Source: Flaccisagitta enflata (lineage: Eukaryota; Chaetognatha; Sagittoidea; Aphragmophora). From it: a stretch of DNA of 64,000 bases. Position 1 is the stretch's first letter, and the number at the start of each line of letters is the position of its first letter. A model generated the notes under the pieces. The model ran no database searches. It was not told the origin of the DNA and saw nothing but the letters and a program-made list of their open reading frames with translations. The stretch covers positions 17,422,001 through 17,486,000 of the forward strand of contig OZ231128.1 in the NCBI GenBank assembly GCA_965153355.1, written 5' to 3'. This document shows, in pieces, positions 55,545-64,000 of the stretch. The position numbers and the translations under genes are program-made.

Positions 55545-56148
55545 TCACCTTGAAACCAACGGGCGATTCAACGTTAACGGCCTGTTTCTTTCAGGCCGTT
55601 GCCGGTATGTTTCTATCTATGTCTGTTTCCATATGGATGCAGCCAATGCCAGTGCAAGGACCTTTGTTGGGGTTTGTCTGCCGCTGTTTCTTTTCCCTTT
55701 TGCAGATGGGGCAATCAACATCAGCGATATCAACAACAGCAACATCAACAGCAGCAACAACAACAACAACAACAACAACAATAACAACAGCGGCGGCAAC
55801 GGCGGCAGCGGCGGCAACAGCAGCAGCAGCAAAAAAACAGCAGTAACAAGATCAATAACAGCAAAGCAACAGCATCAACAGCAAATACGACAGCATCTCT
55901 GGTAGCATCAACAACAGCAGCAATGACAACATGAACAAAAGCATTGACAACAGTAACAACAGCAACAACAACAACAGCAACAACAACAACAGCAACAGCG
56001 GCAAAAACAGCAACAACAACAATCGAAAGAGATATTCCACATGTCGGCAGTACAAACGTTCTAACAAACTTGCTACAAGGAAATTATTCACCTTGAAACC
56101 ATCGGGCAATTCATCTTTAATGGCCTGTTTCTTTCAGGCCGTTGCCGC
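55545..56148 (+). repeat. Direct duplication of about 60 bp, 540 bp apart
   Basis: 55545-55606 and 56087-56148 share 'ccttgaaaccaacgggcgat'-like sequence and 'ggcctgtttctttcaggccg'. The latter is itself a hairpin: AACGGCCTG / CAGGCCGTT. Between the copies lie CAA/CAG/GGC-rich repeats. Confidence 0.8.
55595..55658 (+). pseudogene. Decayed cystatin-like exon (QxVxG to PW-loop region), plus strand
   Basis: After an acceptor-like ctgtttctttcag the plus strand reads AVAGMFLSMSV, then SIWMQPMPVQ. This resembles exon 5 of the minus-strand gene (VVSGSMYHFDVEM ... VKIWMQPWMPVPIK) with the loop deleted and the PW tryptophan lost. The DNA also matches well at 'tggatgcagcc..atgcc'. No donor GT follows (CAAG|gacc), so it cannot be a working exon as it stands. 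Chance resemblance is possible because the segment is short. Confidence 0.4.
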
Positions 56149-56550
56149 ATCAACGACAGCGTCAATGATGGCAACAGCCACGGCGACAGCCGCGGTGACA
56201 GCCGCAGCGACAGCTGCGGTGACAGCTGCGGCGGCAGCTGCGGCGATATTAGCGGCGACAGCTGAGGCTATGGCTGCGGCGACAGCTGCGGCGACAGCTG
56301 CGGCGACAGCGGCGGCGACAGCGGCGGCGACAGCAGCGGCGACAGCAGCGGCGACAGCAGCGGCGACAGCTGCAGAGTCACATGCAGCAACAACAACGGC
56401 GATAAACACTGATGTCTTCAGCAACAACTCTTTCAACAATGACAATGACAACAACTGCGACAAAATAGACAATATCAGCAACAACGACAATGACAACGAC
56501 AATGACAACGACAATGACAACGTCAACTCAGTGGAGTTAGTTTGTAAATT
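55730..56550 (+). repeat. CAA/CAG repeats and GC-rich 12-bp repeats
   Basis: CAACAG/AACAGC units at 55730-56020; about 18 units of 12 bp (gcggcgacagcn) at 56150-56385; then GACAAC units. An open frame (55931-56602) runs through all of it, reading Asn-rich, then ATAA repeats, then DNDN. I do not call it a gene. Confidence 0.85.
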
Positions 56551-56602
56551 GGAATCGATTGGGACTGGCATAATCTACAAATCTAAGCATATCAACTTGT
56601 GA

Positions 56603-56887
56603 AGGCGTGAAGAAAAACAAATATTATTAATTTCGTTCAAAATTTTTGTAATGGTAGCAACCACTACTATCTTGATAAAACAAGATAGTAGTTATGGACT
56701 CTCCGGGGTCTGCTTTGGTTGCTATACTTTATATTATATTATATTATATTATAAGAAAAGCGATTCTATGACAAAAAGTTGGTTCAGTTTCATTTACGTA
56801 GTTGGGAAAAGTAAAAAGGACTTGATATGTGCGACATCGCATATCCAAAAAAAAGATTTGCCAGTTTGCAGTCGGTCGTCCCAGTCA

Positions 56888-56929
<42 letters not shown>

Positions 56930-57673
56930 AGTCAAGCATCATCAGACAATTGCAAAACCAGGTAGTCCAGGCAGGTACGTGCCACGAGCAACAAAAGGGG
57001 CTCAACTATGAATGAACAACGAAAATACAGAGAAATAAAAATGGACACGGAATAAAAAAAAGTTAAAAGGTAAAGCAGAGGCACCTTTGGAACGGTCCGT
57101 AGACACAAGAAACAAGACGGGAGTGGAATAATAGGAATGCAAAGAATGATCTGAGAAAATTTTAAACGATTTTTTTTAATCAACTTGGGGAAACTGAGAG
57201 AAGAATGGAATGAAATGAATCGAATGAACTTACACAAGAGTTTGATTGAAAGAATTTCACAAAATTTTAATTGAGAGAACATACAAAAGTCTCATTGAAG
57301 GAATCAACAATATTTTTCGTTGCTTAGGATCCAGCACAATACATTCATTTTATGAAGTGAAATGAAATGAATTAATCCAACCGTGAAACTTGCTTTAAAC
57401 ATTGAACACTTGACATGCACAGTTCCTTGATTCAATCTTCTGGTTTGAAAATTGACTTTTTTTTACTTGCCCACATTCCCACAATATCTTAACCAAGTTG
57501 GTGAGCAGCAACTTGAGATTTCAGATCACACAGGGTGAATAATCTGACACCGGGAAGTCACTCAGAGAGAGAGAAGAGAAGAGAGAGAGAGAGTATGAAA
57601 AAGAGAGACTATTTTCTGTACTTGGTGAGCAAATCCCTGTGCCGGGCTTTTTGCCGGACGGGGATTGTTTTTG
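56603..57673. other. Non-coding; TATTA and GTCT repeats
   Basis: (TATAT)n-like at 56729-56752 and (GTCT)n at 56889-56930. No gene. Confidence 0.5.
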
Positions 57674-57765
57674 TTTTTTAGATGCGTCCTCGCATCTCTA
57701 TCAGAGGGTCTGTCGGTCCGTCCGTCGGTCCGTCGGTCCGTAACGCCTGTGCTAAAACCGCGTTT
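57674..57765 (+). mobile_element. Family A-like start with a re-paired palindrome
   Basis: After a T-run comes agatgcg-tcct-cgcatct, then 'ctatcagagggtctgtcggt' and a GTCC/GGTC tract. The position, T-run and tract are those of family A, but both halves of the stem have changed together. It adjoins inverted repeat I. Confidence 0.5.
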
Positions 57766-58170
57766 CACGCAGGTATTCCGTTGGCGTATTATTGCATTAT
57801 GGTCCCAAAAAGGGGAACGACGGATCAAAACTCCAAGTATGCAGCAGTTTCAGAACGACCAAAAAACCATTTATGCATACAACAACGTCCTTTTGTGACT
57901 GCAATTTGGGGTTTCAAAACGCAGGCATAGTTGACGTTTTGATACAGCGTTTTTTGGGTGTATCAAAACTGCTAAAAAAGGGCTTTTGAAAACATGACTA
58001 AAATATTTTATTTTTCTCACTTCAAGCCGGCTATTTTTTAATGTTTTGGAACTGGGAAAAAGTGGCTTTTTTAAACAGTATGTTTAGAAAATTTTCTCTT
58101 AGAAACGTCTCATAACTTCAATTTTTTGCAGTTTCAAAACTTCAATTTTTTGCAGTTTCAAAACTGTAAA
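57755..58170 (+). repeat. Inverted repeat I, left arm
   Basis: Complement of about 59540-60000: 'ggtattccgttggcgtatta' pairs with sequence near 59950, and 'gcatagttgacgtttt' with 'gaaacgtcaactatgc' near 59735. Both arms are full of gttttgaaac-like motifs. 58171-58505 shows nothing. Confidence 0.7.
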
Positions 58171-58505
58171 AAGTAAGCTTTCTGGAACGAACACACAAAC
58201 AGATCATCACAAGTGCACTTTCATTTATGCGCATTTTTGCACTTTAAACTCCAGCATTATGGAAAGATCGATGAAGGACAGACAGACGGACAGAGTTTTG
58301 CGTCCATATCTAAAAATATTCGACGAAATCCCTACCAAAAAGTGACTATCGCCAACTCGAAATAAGTCGTAAACCTAGGATTTCTCTCCCTTTTGGGGCA
58401 TTCCCTTATCAATGAAATTCGTTATACTTGTTCTCCCTGGTGCAATGGAAAATTAGCCTGATTTTGATGTACACTCAATGTTAACAAGGCCCTATACACT
58501 CCCCC

Positions 58506-59018
58506 CTTGGGTGCTTCACATAGCAAAAGTTGCTTATTTTTTTTCATCCTCTTTACCGAATGTGGAGTGGGCAATTTTAGGACTCTTACCATTTTTCTTT
58601 TATCAAAAATTGTTCATCTTCCGTTTTTTAGAAAATTGTTTTTGAGAGCCTAATTTGTATATTGCAGTGGGATAAAAAAATATGCTGATCTTCTCTGAAT
58701 TAGCTTTTATAAACTTCTGCTCTTTAGAGAATTGTTAACCTGCTTTTTCACAAGCTCTTACGTAACTTATGCTCTGATATTTTGATTTATCTTTACAAAA
58801 ATCACGGTTTTCTTAAATTAACAATTGTTCCTTTTGTAACAAGACTACACAGGATTTTGCTGAATTCTGGGAAATCTGAGAAAAATTTAAGGCCAAAACA
58901 AAAACGAAAGATGAAGGAATTTTGAGAAAAGGAAAATGGTCATCTTCATGATTTTTATCACTCCATATTGGGTTAGCGGGACGAGAAGAAAATCAAATTT
59001 TTTGCTATGCGAAGCACG
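58506..59018. repeat. Hairpin element F, copy 1 (empty site)
   Basis: Left end 'gcttcacatagcaaaagttg' and right end 'ttttgctatgcgaagcac' are inverted repeats; arms of about 130 bp also pair through 'ccatttttcttttatcaaaa'. The interior is complete and lacks the B element found in copy 2. No coding frame. Confidence 0.82.
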
Positions 59019-59039
59019 CAAACTCCCCCCCCCAAAAAA

Positions 59040-59398
59040 AAATTTGGATCAATGAAAAATATGTGTAGTCCCATTTGGCCCCCAAAGCTTATCAACTTCC
59101 GACTTCCGTCTCGAGGCCCAAATCCCTTGTGGCTGGAATTTGGGCCTTGGGGTTGGGATTTGGGCCATGAGGTTGGAATTTGGGCCTCAAGTCTGGGATT
59201 TGGGCCTCGAGACTGGGATTTAAGCCTTGAGGCTGGGATATGGGCCTCGAGGTTGACATATGGGCCTGGAGGTTGGGGGGAAGGGGGATACAAAGGAGAA
59301 GAAGAAGGAGGAGGAAAAAATTCCCCATATGTGTGAAAGCATAGGTCATCAGTGATGACTCATCACTCCTTCGGGGCCGCTTCCCAAAAGGATGTCTT
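59040..59398 (+). mobile_element. Family B element, partial
   Basis: The array of about nine 20-21-bp units (ggcctcgagactgggatttg) is followed by a right arm with 'atatgtgtgaaagcat' and 'cttcggggccgcttccc'. This arm variant matches the short copy at 18.73 kb. The left arm is barely recognisable. Confidence 0.65.
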
Positions 59399-59539
59399 TC
59401 AGATTCAGTGTTATGGAAAACCAAGAGTTGCGCGTGTCAGTCAGTCAGTCAGTCCGTCAGTGAGGGCCAACGGTGCCCTCTTCCATTTACTTTAGTTTGG
59501 GTAGAGTCAGGGAAATTGTTCCACCTAGCATATAGCCAT

Positions 59540-60000
59540 ATTTCAATTTTTAAACGCATTTTTTCTTCGTTTCAATACTTCAATTTTTTGCGTTTTCAAA
59601 ACGGTAAAAAAGGTGATAAGATAACAAAGATTCATCGATTTTTTTCCCTTGCTGGCCGTTACTTTAGCGCTGTTTTCAAGCGTTTTGAAACGCCAAAATC
59701 TCATGGTTTTAAAACTTAAAAATTGCAAAGTTTTGAAACGTCAACTATGCCTCAATATTCGTTTCAAAAGTTGCGCATACTTGTGGTTTTGAAACGGCAA
59801 TATAAGATCGTTTTAAAACTGCATAAGAACGCCCGTTTCAAGACGACCTTTTCAAGCATTTTTGTGACAAAAATTCATAATTTTTGTTACAATAATCCAT
59901 TTTTTTGCATTTTTAAAACGATTTTTCGCGGTTTAATACGCTATAGTAGAACGCCACGGAATATCTCGTTTCACGGCTGTTTTTGGCCTCGGTGAGATCC
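59540..60000 (-). repeat. Inverted repeat I, right arm
   Basis: Complement of 57755-58170. It contains at least six variants of gttttgaaac / gtttcaaaac. Confidence 0.7.
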
Positions 60001-60740
60001 TATACTGAATCAAACGATCGACTAACATGTTTGGAGAGCCTCCTTTACTACTCAGTCGTTTCATCTGTCAGTTCATCCATCTGTCTCTCCATTCATGTCA
60101 CATGTTCAATACACGCAGAGAAACAGTCCAGACGCATCGTTGCCCGGTCGGGCTTGTTTCCTTCCATCTCCTTTTCCAAATGTTATCTAATTCCTCTTTA
60201 ATTTGTAAGCAAGTCAAAAGGACAAAAAGTCGATTAGTTTTAGAGCTGACTCAGCCCTAGGAATTATTGTAACCAGAAGAATGAGGATGACATTCAGCTA
60301 AAAGTTGTTGAGGATCGAAAAAGTTTGACGTCAAAAGACTGCCAATATCTTTGTTATTGGCAATAACAAAGATTAGGAGTGGCAAATTGGGGCAAAAAGA
60401 CGCAAACAATGTAGGTAGGGTATAGTCTTTAAAATTCTTTATATGTTTGTTGGTGTCTTTGTTGGTCCATCTGTCCGTTACTCTACCATGCCCCAGTCCG
60501 TTGTGTCAATCCATCAGTAACGCTCAATTAATTGGGAGAAAAAAAACCCTAATCTCACGCCTCTGCCCATGGTCCCTCGACTGGTATCGAACCCTGGGGT
60601 GCTTGTTTTTGTTTAACAGCACTGTAAACAATCCTTGCCAGGAAGAAGAAGAAAAGAAGTAATGCGGAGTTACAATATTGTCGCGGACGGGTAAGCAGGA
60701 TCGTACAACCTTCTTCAACACTCCATATTATACTACCTGA
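60001..60740. other. Non-coding stretch
   Basis: No supported feature. Confidence 0.4.
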
Positions 60741-60892
<152 letters not shown>

Positions 60893-60999
60893 TGCAGTGT
60901 CGCAAATGGGCGTTTTAACACTTTTTAAATCGCTCACCACTTTTCAAATCGATCCCCACAGATCAGATGGACATATGGACCGATTGACGGACAAACCCT

Positions 61000-62285
61000 C
61001 TCATTTGCTTGCTTCGCATAGAAAAAGTTGGGAGTATCCCTTCACCCTGCTTAGGTAATGTGGAGATGCAAAAATCATGAAGATGACCATTTTTCTTTTT
61101 TCAAAATTCCTTCATCTTCCGTTTTTGTTTTGGCCTTTAAGTTTCCACAGATTTCCCCGAATTCAGCAAAATCCTGTGTTGTTTTGTTACAAAAAGGACA
61201 ATTATTTGTTTAAAAAAAAACATGATGCTTGTAGAAATAAACTAAAATCTTAGAACATAGGATATGAAAAAGCTTATGAATAGCAGCCCAAAGGCAGTAA
61301 GTGGTCAGCGGTACCCGTGCCCTGCTTGAGTAGTAAGTGATTTAGTTGAAAGGGAGCAGGGCAGCGGCCCCGAAGGGGACGAAGTCCTGTAGAACACAGG
61401 GGGAATCTGTCCGTCCGTCCATCCGTCCGTCCGTCTGCCTTCTGTCCAGGATGCCCTGTTATTCAAATTTTCATTGAATACCATGAAGAAATGACAAAAG
61501 GCAGTTCATGGACAATGGTACCCTTGAACTTCTCTAATTTGTAGGTTAAATTGAAGGAAGAGCAGGCCAGGATCTGGGTCTCTGAGGCTAAAATCTGGGT
61601 CTCTGAGGCCAGAATCTGAGTCTCTGAGGCCAGGATTTAGGTCTTTGAGGCTAGGATTTAGGTCCTTGAGGCCAGAACCTAGGTCTTGGAGGTCAGAATT
61701 TGGGTCCCAGAGATCAGGATCTGGGTCTTTAAGACTAGGATGTGGGTTTTAGAAGCCAGAATCTAAGTTTAAGGGGCCAAAATTCAGGTTTTTAAGCCAG
61801 ATTTGGCCCATTTTGCCTGGATTTGGGCCATTTTGCCAGGAATTAGCCCATTTTGCCTGGATTTGGGCCATTTTGCTTGGATTTGGGCCATTTTGCTCGG
61901 ATTTGGGCCCCAAAGGAGACGAAGCCCTGAGGATGGGGCTGGGGGGGGGGGACGGACGGACGGACGTACGGACGGACAGATTCCCCCTGTGTTCTACAGG
62001 ACTTCGTCCCCTTCGGGGCCGCTGCCCAAAAAGCAGAATTGTAATTCTTTAAAAAAAAGAAGTTTGTGAAAGTTAATTTAAACAATATCAGCATATTGTT
62101 TTATCCCACTGCATTATGCAAATTAGGCCCTCAAAATCAATTTGCTAAAAAACAAAAGAAGAACGATATTTGATAAAAGGAAAATGGTGAGGGTCCTAAA
62201 ATTGGCCACTCCACATTAGGTAAAGAGGGCGAGAAGAAATAAACAACTTTTGCTATGTGAAGCACCCAACCCTCTCATAGAATCG
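61000..62285. repeat. Hairpin element F, copy 2, interrupted by family B
   Basis: Left part 61005-61286 and right part 62032-62285 align to the reverse complement of copy 1 (58506-59018) from end to end. Shared: 'gaattcagcaaaatcctgtg', 'atcagcatatt', 'ttatcccactgca', 'caacttttgctatgtgaagc'. Copy 1 is contiguous where copy 2 is split. Confidence 0.85.
61287..62031 (+). mobile_element. Family B element inserted in F, with 5-bp target duplication
   Basis: 745 bp. Arms 61359-61419 and 61967-62027 are almost perfect complements and share private variants ('gacgaagtcctg' and 'gaatctgtccgtcc'). Left extension 'tggtcagcggtacccgtgcc'. Two different arrays lie inside: about 11 units of roughly 21 bp (gaggccagaatctgggtctc) and then about 5 units of 20 bp (atttgggccattttgcctgg). 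AGCAG flanks it on both sides (61282-61286 and 62032-62036) and occurs once at the matching point of F copy 1. Confidence 0.85.
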
Positions 62286-62466
62286 CAATTCCGCGCCTAA
62301 AAACTGCGAATTGAAGAAGACTGGCAATAAATAACGCGAGGTCACTTCGGCCTTTTTCGCTGTTACGATGATGCATGAAATTCGAAACTTATTTCTGGCA
62401 ATTAGATTTATTTTCGTGCAAGAAAATGCGGCCAAAATCTCCAAACTCGGAAGTGCAGTTCTTCCC
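62286..62466. other. Non-coding stretch
   Basis: No feature. Confidence 0.4.
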
Positions 62467-62632
62467 TTTTTAGTCGCGGACACGCGACTCTACACCTTGC
62501 CGTGTCGGTCGGTAGGTCGATCCGTCGGTCCGTCCGTCCTCCACATTTTTGAATTCCGAGCGGTTTTTGCATTACTGCTCCTGCTCAACCGTCCGCGACT
62601 GGATTGCCGTGTATCCAGCCTTGTTTATTTTT
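62467..62632 (+). mobile_element. Family A element, GGAC subtype
   Basis: T-run, 'agtcgcggacacgcgact', GGTC tract, 'acatttttgaattccgagcg' and 'gtgtatccagccttgttt'. Close to the copy at 5.15 kb. Confidence 0.78.
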
Positions 62633-62809
62633 GGAACCAATGACTGACTGACCAATGACTGTGTTTGCATTAACAAGAGCGCGTTAATAAACTCCACTGG
62701 GCTTTCATTTGCATCAGCTTGCGATCCCCCCACCACCCCCCTGCCTCACAAACAAAAGTCACGCTAAAGTACCCCAAAACAAAGCCGTAAACGTTTCGTG
62801 ACAACACCT

Positions 62810-62880
62810 CCAGTCAAGTGCGGGTGGGCAAGGGCCCTTATGAAAATGCTATTTGAATCATTGGCAGGGGCGGCTATGAG
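62810..62880 (-). mobile_element. Family A fragment, minus strand
   Basis: 'cagtcaagtgcgggtgggca' and 'ttggcaggggcggctatg' resemble the 3' half of family A reversed. Confidence 0.4.
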
Positions 62881-62907
62881 AAAATTGCATTGGTTCATCG
62901 ACTCAAT

Positions 62908-62990
62908 TTTATGGTATGGTATGGCACGGTATGACATGGTATGGTATGATATAGTATGGTAAGATATGGTATGGTAAGGTTTGCTGTATC
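62908..62990 (+). repeat. (GGTAT)n microsatellite, degenerate
   Basis: About 16 units of ATGGT/ATGAT/ATGGC. Confidence 0.92.
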
Positions 62991-62999
62991 AGTAAATTG

Positions 63000-63660
63000 C
63001 AGCGTTGGTTCGTTGGCGCGTCGCATCTGTCACTGCTTTCTAACAGAAGATTTGTGACGAGAACGATATCACTCCGGGTTTTTCTGCATTTTTATGTTGG
63101 TCCTAGGCATACAAATCAAAAACTATCTAGTGGAAAATCATCCCTAGAGCGCATTTTGAAAAAAAAGTCAAAAAATTATAATTTCTAGCTTCATTATACA
63201 TGAATAACTTGCAGGTTGGTCTGACTAATTTTTTTGACAGCATATTGTCAATCCTGATCTAATTCCCTTTCATTTGATCGGTCGCACTATATGGTTTTGA
63301 AAAGAAATAACATTTTCATTTTTTAAGCCACCGTAACAAAAATTGCCGCGGTGGCCTAAAATATGAAAATTTATTTTTTTCATCAAAGCCAGAAAGTGCG
63401 ACATATCAAATGGAAGGGAATTTTATCAGGATTAACATATGCAGTTAAAAAAAAAGTCAGACCAAATCCAAAAATTTTTTGTGCAAAATAAAGCTAAAAA
63501 TTATAAATTTTTGACTTTTTTTTCAAAATGCGCTCTAGGGATGATTTTCCTCTGAGTAGTTCTTGATTTGTATGCCCATGGCCTACACAAAAATGCAGAG
63601 AAACCCGAAGTGATATCATTTTTGTCACAAATTTTCTGTCAGAAAGCAGTGCTGTGCAAT
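63000..63660. repeat. Hairpin element D, copy 2
   Basis: Arms of about 320 bp meet near 63340 at 'gccaccgtaac..' / '..ccgcggtggc'. 'tccctagagcgcattttgaa' near 63145 and its complement near 63525 are nearly identical, and 'gaaagcagtg' near 63640 answers 'cactgctttc' near 63032. The core 'actatatggttttgaaaag' links it to copy 1 at 21.9 kb. Confidence 0.85.
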
Positions 63661-63790
63661 GCGTCGGTGCATCTGTGCAATGCGTCGGTGCATCGGTGCA
63701 ATGCGTCGGTGCATCTGTGTAATGCGTCGGTGCATCTGTGCAATGCGTCTGTACATCTGTGCAATACGTCGGTGCATCGGTGCATGTGTC
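63649..63790 (+). repeat. 21-bp minisatellite at the end of hairpin D
   Basis: About 6-7 units of gtgcatctgtgcaatgcgtcg starting exactly where the right arm of D2 ends. The left arm has one related unit (cgcgtcgcatctgtcactgc). 63791-64000 shows no feature. Confidence 0.88.
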
Positions 63791-64000
63791 ACACAATTGT
63801 GTGCGTCATTGCTTCCGCGTTTCTGTGTGTACTCTTACATGTAGACTTTGTTGCGACTTTTTTCTTTGATCGTCTGCGATCGTGGACAGAGATGAAAAAA
63901 AACTCTTCACGGAATTTTTAGCTTAAAAAAATGATGGCATTTAAGGAAAAAAGAGTGACTGCAACTCTGGGACTCTGAGTGCAAACCAAAAATTACACAA

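Noticed and set aside
58506-59018. Hairpin F as a structural RNA gene
   Set aside because: Two diverged copies, one carrying a transposon, fit a mobile repeat better than a conserved RNA.

Overview
This is a stretch of a large, repeat-packed eukaryotic genome, most likely animal. It has spliced genes with introns of about 0.4-1.7 kb. The one clear gene encodes animal-type extracellular modules, and a degenerate (TTAGGG)n tract is present at 54791-54881. I cannot name the species. Nothing bacterial is present: no operons, no CRISPR array, and no rRNA or tRNA that I could recognise. Most of the sequence is microsatellite ((GA)n, (AAC)n, (TTC)n, (TTTC)n, (CA)n, (ATC)n) or non-autonomous repeat, so most long open frames here are artefacts of simple repeats.

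The main gene is on the minus strand, 48938 down to 36287. I assembled ten exons by hand. Every junction has GT/AG signals and every splice phase agrees, giving at least 1,708 residues; the first, signal-peptide-bearing exon was not found. From the N-terminus the protein has two complete type-2-like cystatin domains, each split over three exons with the motifs GG, QxVxG and PW, followed by twelve copies of an 8-cysteine module resembling a von Willebrand C domain. The first two modules are split by introns. The last ten lie in one 3.8-kb exon, separated by Thr/Pro-rich linkers, a 14-residue repeat and long poly-Asn linkers. I infer a secreted, multi-headed inhibitor of papain-like proteases built into a cysteine-rich extracellular scaffold. 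An 87-bp unit carrying the end of one cystatin exon and its splice donor is repeated five times. A decayed cystatin-like exon lies on the plus strand near 55.6 kb.

The other coding trace is a frameshifted minus-strand reading frame at 26.3-27.0 kb of unknown identity.

The rest is dominated by repeat families, named A-I here. A is a short element that starts with an 18-bp palindrome and ends in GGCCTTGTT. B has about 60-bp terminal inverted repeats around an array of roughly 21-bp units, and the two arms of each copy match each other better than other copies. C is a small element with GGGCGYGTTTCTAGT ends. D, E, F, G, H and I are long inverted-repeat (hairpin) sequences. They are nested: A in C (1.7 kb), A in hairpin E (28.4 kb), B in hairpin F (61.3 kb, with an empty-site paralogue), B in hairpin H (9.8 kb), B in a CAA minisatellite (14.8 kb), and F plus B inside inverted repeat I (57.8-60.0 kb).

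Layout: 0-7.9 kb repeats and A/C elements; 7.9-11.9 kb hairpin H; 12-35.5 kb microsatellites with A, B, C, D, E elements and the broken reading frame; 35.8-49 kb the cystatin/Cys-rich gene; 49-57 kb microsatellites, the telomere-like tract and the cystatin relic; 57.7-64 kb nested hairpins.
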